This document shows, piece by piece, positions 27,101 through 39,100 of a stretch of DNA of 62,866 bases. The stretch is taken from NCBI RefSeq assembly GCF_014698035.1, contig NZ_JACJSF010000042.1:1-62866 (forward strand), read 5' to 3'. Position 1 is the first letter of the stretch, and each line of letters starts with the position of its first letter. A model generated the notes under the pieces. The model did no database searches and was not told the DNA's origin. It saw nothing but the letters and a program-made list of their open reading frames with translations. This DNA comes from Desmonostoc muscorum FACHB-395 (GTDB lineage: Bacteria > Cyanobacteriota > Cyanobacteriia > Cyanobacteriales > Nostocaceae). A program made the translations under genes and the position numbers.

Positions 27101-30100
27101 TATGTATATGCCGTTATGGTTAGGACTTCGATTCAGTATATCAAGGTATAATCTCTGTCCTGCTGTACCAGTGAAGGTATAGACATCATTCTGTCCTTTG
27201 ACAATCACATTGCCAGATACCGAATTAGGAGTAGCATTATTACCTATATTAATTGGGGTAGGTGCGGGTGTGGGCGGCAGAATTAGATTAAATGCGTATG
27301 TCTTAGCAGCACTTTCATAACCTCTAATGGCTAATATATAGGTATCATCGTCTAGGGTTATTTCTCGATCGTTTCTTGCTGCATCATCTATTACTCTCTG
27401 ATTGCTGGAGTTAAATAATGTCCAATACACATTCCCCGGATCGATTAGGGAATCCATATACAGCTTTGTTCCTGCTGTGCCAGTGAATTTATAAAAACGA
27501 GTTTCTTGTCCTGTTGGGAGCGTGTCATTAATAATACCTGTGGTTGAAGCACCGTTAACAATAGTATTGAAGGTTAGAGGTGTTGCTTGATCCATATCCA
27601 TCAAGCTAAAACTATAGGTTCCTAGTTGTTCACCACTAAAATCCATAGTGACTTTGTAAGTGCCAGTTTCCTTTAAGGTAATAGGTTCTAAATAGCTTTC
27701 GTTGTTATAAATGTCATAACTGAGATAATTTACACCTGTAGGACTGTCTATGTATATGCCGTTATGGTTAGGACTTCGATTCAGTATATCAAGGTATAAT
27801 CTCTGTCCTGCTGTACCAGTGAAGGTATAGACATCATTCTGTCCTTTGACAATCACATTGCCAGATACCGAATTAGGAGTAGCATTATTACCTATATTAA
27901 TTGGGGTAGGTGCGGGTGTGGGCGGCAGAATTAGATTAAATGCGTATGTCTTAGCAGCACTTTCATAACCTCTAATGGCTAATATATAGGTATCATCGTC
28001 TAGGGTTATTTCTCGATCGTTTCTTGCTGCATCATCTATTACTCTCTGATTGCTGGAGTTAAATAATGTCCAATACACATTCCCCGGATCGATTAGGGAA
28101 TCCATATACAGCTTTGTTCCTGCTGTGCCAGTGAATTTATAAAAACGAGTTTCTTGTCCTGTTGGGAGCGTGTCATTAATAATACCTGTGGTTGAAGCAC
28201 CGTTAACAATAGTATTGAAGGTTAGAGGTGTTGCTTGATCCATATCTATCAAGCTAAAGCCATAAGCCCCAGTTAATTCACCATCATAATCAATCCTGAC
28301 TTTATAAATACCAGTTTCTTTTAAGGTGATTGGTTCTAAATAGCTTTGATCATTGTAGATCAGGTCGTAATTGAGATAATTTACACCTGTAGGACTATCT
28401 ATATATATTCTCTGCCCGTAATTACCAATTCTATTTAAGACATCGAGATACAATCTTTGCCCAGCAGTACCAGAGAAACTATAGGTGTCAACCTCTCCTT
28501 TGACTGAAATATTACCGTTGACGATATTGGGTGCAGTATTAGTGCTAACTGAGATTGGAATTGTTGCGTTAGTTGGTAGTTGAATCAGATTAAAGGAATA
28601 GTTCTTAGCAATATTCTCATCGTTGTCAAATATTAATGTATAGGTATCTGTTGCTAGAGTTATCTCTTGATCGATTCCTACTGATGTATCAGTAATCCTA
28701 GTGTTACTAGAGTTTAACAATTTCCAATACACATTCCCAGGATTAGTTAAGGAATCCATGTATATTCGCTGTCCAGCTAACCCATTGAACTTATAAATAA
28801 CGCTCTGGTAAGGGGCAAGGGTTCCGTTAGTCACCGTCTCAAATAATGTATTGGTGGCTTGAGTATCCATATCCAATAGGTTGAAGCTATAAGCTCCTTG
28901 AGAGATGCTAAGTGTGTAAGTGCCTGCCTCTTTTAAGGTAATTGGTGCTGAAAAAGTCCGATAGCCGTAAATTATATCGAACATGCCATAGTTTACACCT
29001 GTTGGACTAGTAAGGGAAAATTGTTGATCAAAAGGTGAACCGTTTTTGTTTAAGACATCTAGGTACAGTCTCTGTCCCACTGCACCTGTGAAAGTGTAGC
29101 TCACCTTTTGTTCTGAAGTTGTAACATTCCCACTGACAGATGTACCAATGGTTAGAGGAATAGAAGATGTAGGGGGTGGAACAAGAGAACCGAGGACAGG
29201 AGCTTGATCAAGAAATTGGAAGCTGTAAGCTCCTGTTGCTTCATTAAAACCATCGACATTGAGAGTGTAAGTACCAGTCAAGCTGATAAATAACGGTGTA
29301 AAAGCTGTTCCCCGATCAGATGTGCTACTAAAAGAATCTATCTGTTTTCCAGTTGGGTCATAGACCGTAATTGTGAAAGGATTAGTCGTATTTAGCGTCT
29401 TAAAAAATAGCTGCCGCCCTGCTGTGCCATTAAAAGTATAGGAATCCTGCTCACCTTTTTTAGTAATTGTGCCACTAACCGTATCGCCAAGATTCATTGC
29501 TGTGGTTGTCAAAGGTGCGGTGATGATCTGTACATTGAAGCTAGAATCGCTTGCACCAGTCCCATTTAGCTCTAGCCAATAACTGCCAGCATCTAAATAT
29601 AGTTCCCGATCTTCATATACATAACCATTAGAAACATTTACCCCAGCCTCATTGTATATGTTGTAACGATTGTAAGCAGTACCCCCTGTTCCATCAATAT
29701 AGATATATTGTTTGCCGTTTTGACTTGCAGTTACAGGCACTGCCGGAATCACAAAGCTGTAAGATTTGGCATCCAGATTATTTAACGCCGAGTCAAAATT
29801 CCCCGTAATTGGAGTATCTAGATTCACAGGTGTGGCTGCATCTCGGTCTAAGAAGCGGAACTTATAAGCACCTGTATCTTCGCCAGAGCCATCAACCGTG
29901 ACCTTGTAAGTGCCAGTTTTCGCTAAAAATAACGGCGTGTTTGGGCCTCGGTCGTTGCGGCTATCAAAACCATCAATCGGCTTACCTGTTGGATCATAAA
30001 CAGTGATTGAGAAATAATTGGTAGTGTTTAATGCGTCATAGAATAACTGCTGCCCTGCTGTACCCGTAAAAGTAAAGGAATTCTGCTCACCTTTTTTATC

Positions 30101-33100
30101 AATTGAACCAGCAACCGTATCACCAAGATTCATTGCTGTGGTTGTTAAAGGTGCAGTGATAATCCGCACTTTATAATTATTATTAGCAATTCCATTTCCA
30201 CTTAGGGTTAACCAATATTTTCCAGCATCCAAATATAATTCTCGGTCTTCATAGACATAGGCATTAGTGATATTCCTCCCTGCTGCATCATAAATGTCGT
30301 AGCGATTGTTATAGTCACCTGCTTGTCCATCAATGTAAATGTATTGCTTGCCATTAGGCGTAGATGTAAGTGGCGTGGTGGGAATTTCAAAACTGTAGGT
30401 ATCAGTTTGAAGTTTATCAGTAAATGCACTACTAATATCCGTATCTAGATTCACAGGTGTGGCTGCATCTCGGTCTAAGAAGCGGAACTTATAAGCACCT
30501 GTATCTTCGCCAGAGCCATCAACTGTGACCTTGTAAGTGCCAGTTTTCGACAAAAATAACGGTGAATTTGGGCCTCGATTACTGCGGCTATCAAAACCAT
30601 CAATCGGCTTACCTGTTGGATCATAAACAGTGATTGGGAAATAATTGGTAGTATTTAATGTATCAAAAAATAACTGCTGCCCTGCTGTGCCCGTAAAAGT
30701 AAAGGAATCCTGCTCACCTTTTTTATCAATTGAACCAGCAACCGTATCACCAAGATTCATTGCTGTGGTTGTTAAAGGTGCAGTGATAATCCGCACTTTA
30801 TAATTATTATTAGCAATTCCATTTCCACTTAGAGTTAACCAATATTTTCCAGCATCCAAATATAATTCTCGGTCTTCATAGACATAGGCATTAGTGATAT
30901 TCCTCCCTGCTGCATCATAAATGTCGTAGCGATTGTTATAGTCACCTGCTTGTCCATCAATATAAATGTATTGCTTGCCATTAGGCGTAGATGTAAGTGG
31001 CGTGGTGGGAATTTCAAAACTGTAGGTATCAGTTTGAAGTTTATCAGTAAATGCACTACTAATATCCGTATCTAGATTCACAGGTGTGGCTGCATCTCGG
31101 TCTAAGAAGCGGAACTTATAAGCACCTGTATCTTCGCCAGAGCCATCAACTGTGACCTTGTAAGTGCCAGTTTTCGATAAAAATAACGGTGAATTTGGGC
31201 CTCGATTACTGCGGCTATCAAAACCATCAATCGGCTTACCTGTTGGATCATAAACAGTGATTGGGAAATAATTGGTAGTATTTAATGTGTCAAAAAATAA
31301 CTGCTGCCCTGCTGTGCCCGTAAAAGTAAAGGAATCCTGCTCACCTTTTTGGATAAAACCACTAACTGTGGAACCAAGTGTGTAAGCCGAAGTTGGGAGC
31401 AGTGAATCAATGATATTAAAGGAAAAAGGGTTGACCTCATTAAAAGTACCTTTACCCCGTACCGCAAGAATATATTCTCCTGAAGTTTGGATATCATACT
31501 CTATGTCATCAAAGTTGCCATTAGAAGCAACAGCAACATTACTGGCATCATAGAGTACCCAATCCACAGAACCGTTTACACGGGAAAGATAATCAAAATA
31601 AAGCTTCTGTCCCTGTGTTGCATTAAAGCGATAGACTCGATCCGCAGTACCAGGGTTGAGCCTGTCATTAACAACCTTGTCAAAGGCCTGAATTGGGAGC
31701 AATGCCGGATTAACTACACTAAACCCATAGGAACCAGTAGTTGCGCCTTGGGGGTCAACGACAATCTTGTAATTACCATCTTCATTTAGGGTAATCAGCT
31801 GATTATCGTAATAGGCAAGATAGGTATCCAGTACAAGGCGACTTGTGGGACTATAAACTTGAAACTTCCAATCACCACGATTTCCTGTATATTGAACAGG
31901 ATCAAAATAAATCCTTTGACCAGCTTGACCCGCAAAATTAAATTCTTGATTTTGTCCTGCTACGGATACTTGCCCAATCACCGTATCACCCAAAATCAAT
32001 GCAGGCGGTGCTGTCCACTGTACCTTACCTGTAGTGGGGTCAATCACCAGACCATCTGGGCCAATTACAACACTATAGCTAACCGTATCATTATCAGGGT
32101 CAACTGCATTAGAGTCATAATTATATTGCTTATTTATGTAAGCCTGCACCACAGGATTAGTTACAAACATAGGTGGACGATTAGGCGGTGTTGCAATCAC
32201 ACTCAGAGCGTAATCCTGTGTAACTGTACCACCTCGTCCATCACTCACTTCCAAACTAATTATCTGATTACCGATGTTGCTGGTTGTTGTATTCCAGTTA
32301 ATCAACCCTGTAGTTGGGTCAATGGTCATACCATCTGGGGATGCCAGCAGTTTATATTTTAAAGAATCTCCGTTGGGGTCACTAGCATTGACATCATAGC
32401 TGTAAAACTGACCTCCAATTATTTCTTTGTTGGGCTGACTTTGAATGACTGGAGCTTGATTTAACTGCGCCAGTACTACCAAATCATAGCTAAACTGCAT
32501 CCCTTGAGGATTATAGAATACCAAAGAGCGTTGTGTGGTAGATTCGTTTGGATCGAGTTTTCCACCTGGAACTAAGTTTGAGAAGTTATAGTAGGGAATA
32601 CCTTCGGGTGTAAAGCCATCAGGATTGCGTACAACAACAGTCGGGTCGCTGATGTGGTTAACAGCAACTATCATTGGAGCATCAACGCTATAAGAGCCAA
32701 TGTTGTGTATTCCAATGTCTGCATATAATAAGTGGGTATCTGCATTAAAGCTAGTGCGGTGATAATCTGCACTGAAACTTTGAGATACATCTGTCAAGTT
32801 GTTGAAGTTAGGCGATGTCGTAATGTTTGCAGATTGCTGCGTACCAAAATCCGACTGTAAAGGAGGTTGTGTATTAGCTGGTGCAGTTTGCAGAACAAAT
32901 TCGGTAATGCTGACATTGGTAGTAGTATCGGTGTCATTGTTTACCAGACGGAAAATGAGAGTGGCATTACCTGGTTTAACGCCTGTCAAATTCAAGCTCA
33001 CAGTCCGGTCAGTGCTGTTATAACTAGCACCCGCGCCCAATGCGACATCTTCCCCTTCTGTCAGGTTGAAAAAAGCATCTCTACCGGATGCGATGGTGTG

Positions 33101-36100
33101 TACTAGAGAGTTACCATTAGCATCAACTAATGCCACCTCAAAGGCATCGTTAATAGCATTAGGATCGGAAATGTCAAAACTCCTATCAATCTTGAAGCTG
33201 AGGATAGAAGGCGTTGCTGGAACGACTAGAGGTAGGTTACGAGTTGCTGTAAAGTCAGTTTCTTCAGTCAAACTAATTTGACTACCGAGAATAATATTTT
33301 GTGTAGTGCCAAGTCCGCCTGCATCTTTTACCGTAAATGCAATATTAAATAGACCCAGTTGATTTTCATTCGATGTACCTGTTAAGGCGGCAGTGCCATC
33401 GCCGTTATCAGTAAAGATTAACCAACTGGGAACTCCAGTCGCAGTGATAATACGGCTATCACCAGCATCTGGATCGGTTGTAGTGATATTATAAGTATAA
33501 GTACTACCAGATTCAATAGTTGTAATAATAGGCGTGCTAGTAAAGCTGGGAGCTTCATTGATATTGGTAACGCTAACTGTAATTTCTTGAGTAGTGCTTA
33601 GACCTTGAGTGTCAATGCTGCGAACGACGATAGTATGCTGGCTCTGGTTCTCGTAATTTATAAGTGTATTATTAGCCACTTTTAAAAAGTTGCCTACAAT
33701 CTGGAATCGCCCCTGGGCATCATCTACCAGACTATAAGTATGGCTATCGCTTGTATCGGGGTCGATACTGCTCAACTCACCAATCAACGTACCATTAGGA
33801 CTATTTTCAGCAATGCTGTTAGCCGTGAGGTTAATGGCAATAGGAGCGCTAAAACGGTAGATGGTGGTTGTATAGGTGCGTTGGTTGCCTGCAATATCCG
33901 TTGCTTTGACGGTGAAGGAATTAACACCTGCGACTAAAGAAACGTTAGTAAAGGTAAATTTGCCTGTATTATCAGCGCTAATGGTAGTATTTGTTGCTTC
34001 CAAGGATACAGTCACACCAGGGTCAGTTAAACCTGTAAGTGTGACTGTATCAAATTTGGTTTTCTTGTCGCCAATTGTGCCTGAATCCGATGCTGCATCT
34101 AAATTGAAGACTGGTTGAGTGACACTAGTATCCAGGGTAAAAGTAAAGCTAAAGGCGTTTGAAGTGTTGCCAAATTCGTCAGATACGATTAAGCGCAAGG
34201 TATGAGCGCCATCTGGCAAGGAACTACCGTATATTGCTTCGAGTTGTGTGCGGTTGAAGCTAAAGCTGCCGTCAGTATTTAGTTGGGCAATAACATCAAC
34301 AAAGTTGGCAGCGAGGGTGTTGTTAAATCCTGCCTTGAAGCTAACAATTCGACTTATATCGGCTACTGTACCGTTAATTGCTGGGTCAGCAGTAATTTTA
34401 TCACTGTTGGTGATCCCCCCTGGTGCAGTGTCGTTGCTTAGAACCGCAGCAATTACAGGGGTAGCAGTATCGTTATTAACGTTAACATTATAAGTAATTG
34501 TTGTCAGATTACCTGCAATATCACTGGCAATTAGTGTTAACACATGAGTACCATGACTCAGCCCAGTCAAATCTAATTGTTGCTCGAACTCTCCTGTAGC
34601 GTCAAAATCAACATTAATTTCCTCAAGGTTGTCAAAGCGATAGCGCAGCGATGCCACTGCGCTTCCCGTACCATTGACACTGCCAGTTAGATTGGCTCCT
34701 ATTGCAAGTGGTGCAGTATCCACAGGAGTGCTAAGAGTCAGTTGAGGTATTACTTTGTCAATAATTACTTGCAATGGTGCAGACTCATTGCTGACATTAC
34801 CTGCAATATCAGTAGCAACCGCCGTGAAATTGTATGTACCGTCAGTGAGTTCGCTAGTGACAATTTGCCAAGTACCCGTGCTATCGGCTGTTGTAGTACC
34901 TAAAATTTGTCCAGAGTTGAAAAGTTGAACTGTTGCCCCCACCTCAGCATTACCTGTAATGGTGGGATTGCTAACATTAGTAATATCGTCGCTGTTAGTT
35001 ACTCCTAGATCGCTATTTGGAGTCAGGTCTAGATTGCTAGGTGTAAGTGTGCTGGTATCCAGTGTAAAAGTATATTCAAAGCTAGGTGAAATGTTATCAA
35101 ATTCATCTTTGGCTACCAAGTATAGAGTGTGTACGCCATCAGTTAAAGTATTGCCCAAAATTGTTTCTAGCTGAGTGCGATTGAGAGTAAAGCTGCTATC
35201 AGGTTGAATTTGGGCAGTAATATCGATATAGTTGGCAGCAAGCGTATCGTTCAGCCCAACTCGCAATTCAACTATGCGGTTAGCGTCAGTGACAGTACCT
35301 ACAATTGTTGGGTCAAAAGTAATCCGATCGCTATTGGTATTTCCTCCTTGAGCAGTGTCACGTGTTAAGTTCGCGGTAATAATTGGAGCTTCGGAATCGA
35401 GATTAACGGTAACATTATACTGCTGGGTAGTAATGTTCCCGGCAATGTCTGTTGTAGTAATTGTCAAAATCTGATCGCCGTTGGCAATTCCTGTAAAGTC
35501 AAGCTGTTGGTTGAAACTACCATCAAGGTTGAAAAATAAAGGTATTGCAGCTTGATTGTCAAAGCTGTAGCTCAAAGTACTAATGCTACTACCCGTACCA
35601 TTGGCACTGCCGACTAGACGCGCTCCTTGTTTTAATGATGCTGTATCAATAGGAGTTGTTAAGGCCAGGATAGGTGCAATACTATCAATAGTAATTGTTA
35701 TTGCCGAGATGCTGCTGAGGTTCCCGGCAATATCAGTAGCAACAGCACTGAGATTGTATGTGCCGTCAGCTAAGTTATTGGTAGTAATTTGCCATGCACC
35801 GTTAGCATCGGCAGTTGCCTGACCGAGAATTTGTCCGCCGTTGCTATTGACAAGTTGGACGGTTGCACCGGCTTCGGCGTTACCTGTAATGTTTGAGGAT
35901 GGGTATTTAGTAATATTATCAGTACTGCTCGTACCGCTATCGTTACTAGCAGGCAGATCGAGGTTGTTTGGTGCAGGTGTTGTTGTATCTAGTGTAAAGG
36001 TGAAGTTGTAAATCTCAGTGAGGTTGCCAAATTCATCTTGGGCAACCAAGTGTAAGGTATGCACGCCGTCAGGGATGGGACTGCCGTAAATTGCTGCCAG

Positions 36101-39100
36101 TTGACTGCGGTCAAAGCTAAAAGTCCCATCGCTATTTAGCTGGCGTAAAACATCAACAAAATTGGCATAAGGTGTATTATCAAAACCTGCTCGGAATTCA
36201 ACTACACGGCTAGTATCAATAATATTACCGCTAATTGCCGGGTCAAAGGTAATTAAATCGCTGTTAATTGTACCACTTGGGGCTGTGTCATTTGTCAAAG
36301 CTGCGGTTATTACAGGTGCTGCTTCATCTAGCTGAACAGTGACGTTATATTGTGTCGTCAGTAAATTACCAGCTGCATCAATTGCCACAATCGTCAGAAC
36401 GTGGCTACCATTCCCAAGTCCAGTCAAATCTAGTTCCTGGTCAAAAGCCTCCGTAGAATTATAGGCAATAGGTATTTCACTTTGGTTATTGAAGCGATAG
36501 CTCAAGGAAATTACACTACTACCTGTACCATTAATGCTCCCAGTGATTTTATCTCCTCGTCGCAGAGGAGTTTGATCCAAAGGTGTATTGAGCGTCAGTT
36601 GTGGAAGCGCAGTATCAACAGTGACGACAAGTGATGTCAAAGAGGTGTTAATATTTCCGGCGATGTCAGTAACAGCAGCCCTTAAGGAATATATCCCATC
36701 GGTCAATGAGGATGTAGTTATTTGCCAAGTCCCATCCGCACTGACAGTGGTTTGTCCGATTTGCTGTCCGTTGTTGAATAATTGTACAGATGCTCCAACT
36801 TCGGCAGTGCCAACAATTGTGGGAGTCGTATCGTTGGTGAGGCGATCGCTATTGTTAAATCCCGAATCGCTAGCTGTTGACAATTTGAGTGTCGGTGCAG
36901 GTGTGACAGTATCCAGGGTAAAGGCAACGGCAAATACGCTAGAAGTATTGCCGTAGGAATCTGTTGCTTGCAAGTACAGTATGTGTTGGCCATCTGGTAA
37001 AGTTCCGCCATAGATTTGTTCTAATTGCGGGCGGCTAAAGCTAAAACTACCATCAGATTGCCTAGCAGGTAAAACATTGACAAAGTTGGCAACATTCGGA
37101 TTGTTGAAACCAGCCCGAAAGCTAACAACTTGGTTAACATCTGTGACAGTACCCGTAATGCTGGGGTCAAAGGTAATTTTATCAGTATTGGTCGTGTTCC
37201 CAGGGGAAGTGTCTCGCACTAAGGTAGCGCTAATCACAGGTGCATCCTGATCAATAACTACTGCGACATGATATTGAGTTGTTTTGATATTACCTGCTGT
37301 GTCACTAGCGGTAATAGTTAGTGTATGCGCCCCATTAGCAAGTCCAGTCAAATTCAGAGATTGGTCAAATGCTCTTGTAGCATTATTAAATGGTACTGTA
37401 ACTGACGCTAAGTTATCAAAGTGATAGCTCAATGCGGTTACAGCAGAACCAGTACCATCGACATGACCAGTTAATCTAGCTCCTGGAGTAAGAGGTGCAG
37501 TATCAACTGGGGTATTTAGCGTTAACAGAGGTAATGTGCTGTCAATCGCGATCGCAATCGGCGCACTGACATTGCTGATATTGCCAGCAATGTCAGTAGC
37601 GGTAGCAGTGAGATTATAAGTACCATCTGTAAGGTTGCTAGTAACAATTTGCCATACACCAGTATTATTAGCTGTTGCCTGACCAAGGAGTTGCCCATTA
37701 TTTAAGAGTTGAACAACTGCACCAGCTTCGGCGTTACCTGTAATGGATGGTGTATTTTTATTTGTGATATTATCAGTATTACTAGAACCGCTATCATCAA
37801 CGGTACGTAAGTCTAGATTATTGGGTGTTGGTGTAGTTGTATCGAGAGTGAATGTCAGATTAAAGGTATCAGAAAGGTTGCCATATAAGTCTTTGGCTTG
37901 TAAGTGCAGAGTGTAAATACCATCACTCAGCGTACCACCATTAATAGTTTCCAATTGAGAGCGAGTCAAGCTAAAGCTGCCATCACTATTGCGTTGGGCA
38001 ATCACGCTGATGTAGTTGGCAGATGGCGTATTATTGAAGCCGGCACGAAACTCAAGTATGGGATTAGTATCAGTAACAGTTCCGGTAATTGTGGGATCAA
38101 AAGTAATAAAATCTTGATTTGTTTGTCCGAAGGGTGCAGTATCACGAGCCAAAGTAGCGCTAATTACAGGTGGGGTAATATCTGGCATCAAGTCAGCGAC
38201 ACCAATCACAGTCGCTTGACCGTTGAAGATGATATTCCCTTTAGCACTAATCGAACCATACAGGGTGGAACTGCCATTAAAAGTAAAGTTTTTGACGCTT
38301 AAAAATAATCCACGGGTGTCAGATGCGCCATTATAAGTAATATCTCCAGCAGATATTACCTTGAGATTGTCGGTAGTGTTCGTAGTTGTAGTCGCGCCGT
38401 TGAAGGTAATGTTGCCGCCACTGCTACCGTTGGCAATTGTGGTGTAACCCGCAAATCTTGCTCCCGCGTTCATGTTAATGGAACTAGAAGCAAATACAGA
38501 CAAATCGCGGGACTGGACATTGGACAAGTTAATATTGCCGTTATTAGCAATTAGCACTACATTATTAAAATTTTGACCATTACCGTTAAAGTTGATGTCT
38601 CCTTGGTCAACGGTAATGACATAGTTGCTTAAACTAAGGTTGGCAGGAACTTTGAGTCCGCCACCTATGACTCTGACAACTTTCGGATTACTGGTTGTAC
38701 CAGGAGGTGGAAACTTGTTTGTCCAATCGTTAGCATTGTTGATGGGGTTTTGGGAAATGTTAAAGGTGACAGTGGGAGTGCCTGCTGGTATTCTGCGGTT
38801 GAGTTCAACAAGTTTTATATCTGCGTAAGCTGGCACGGTGATGGTCTGCTGTGCCACTACTTGCGGGGGGATTAAATTAGCATATTGGTTATTTGTTCCG
38901 TTGATGGTGGTATATCCTGATGCAACAGTAACGGCTCTATCGATCAGAATTAGTTTGCCATTTGCATCCCGAATGGGGTTTCCCTGAGCATTTCTTTGTA
39001 CGGGTAAAGTGGGATTGCCGTTAATTGTAAACCCCTTAGCTGCGTAAATTAGGGCATCATCTGTGAGGTCTGTTGGGATACCATCAAAATCTCCACCACC

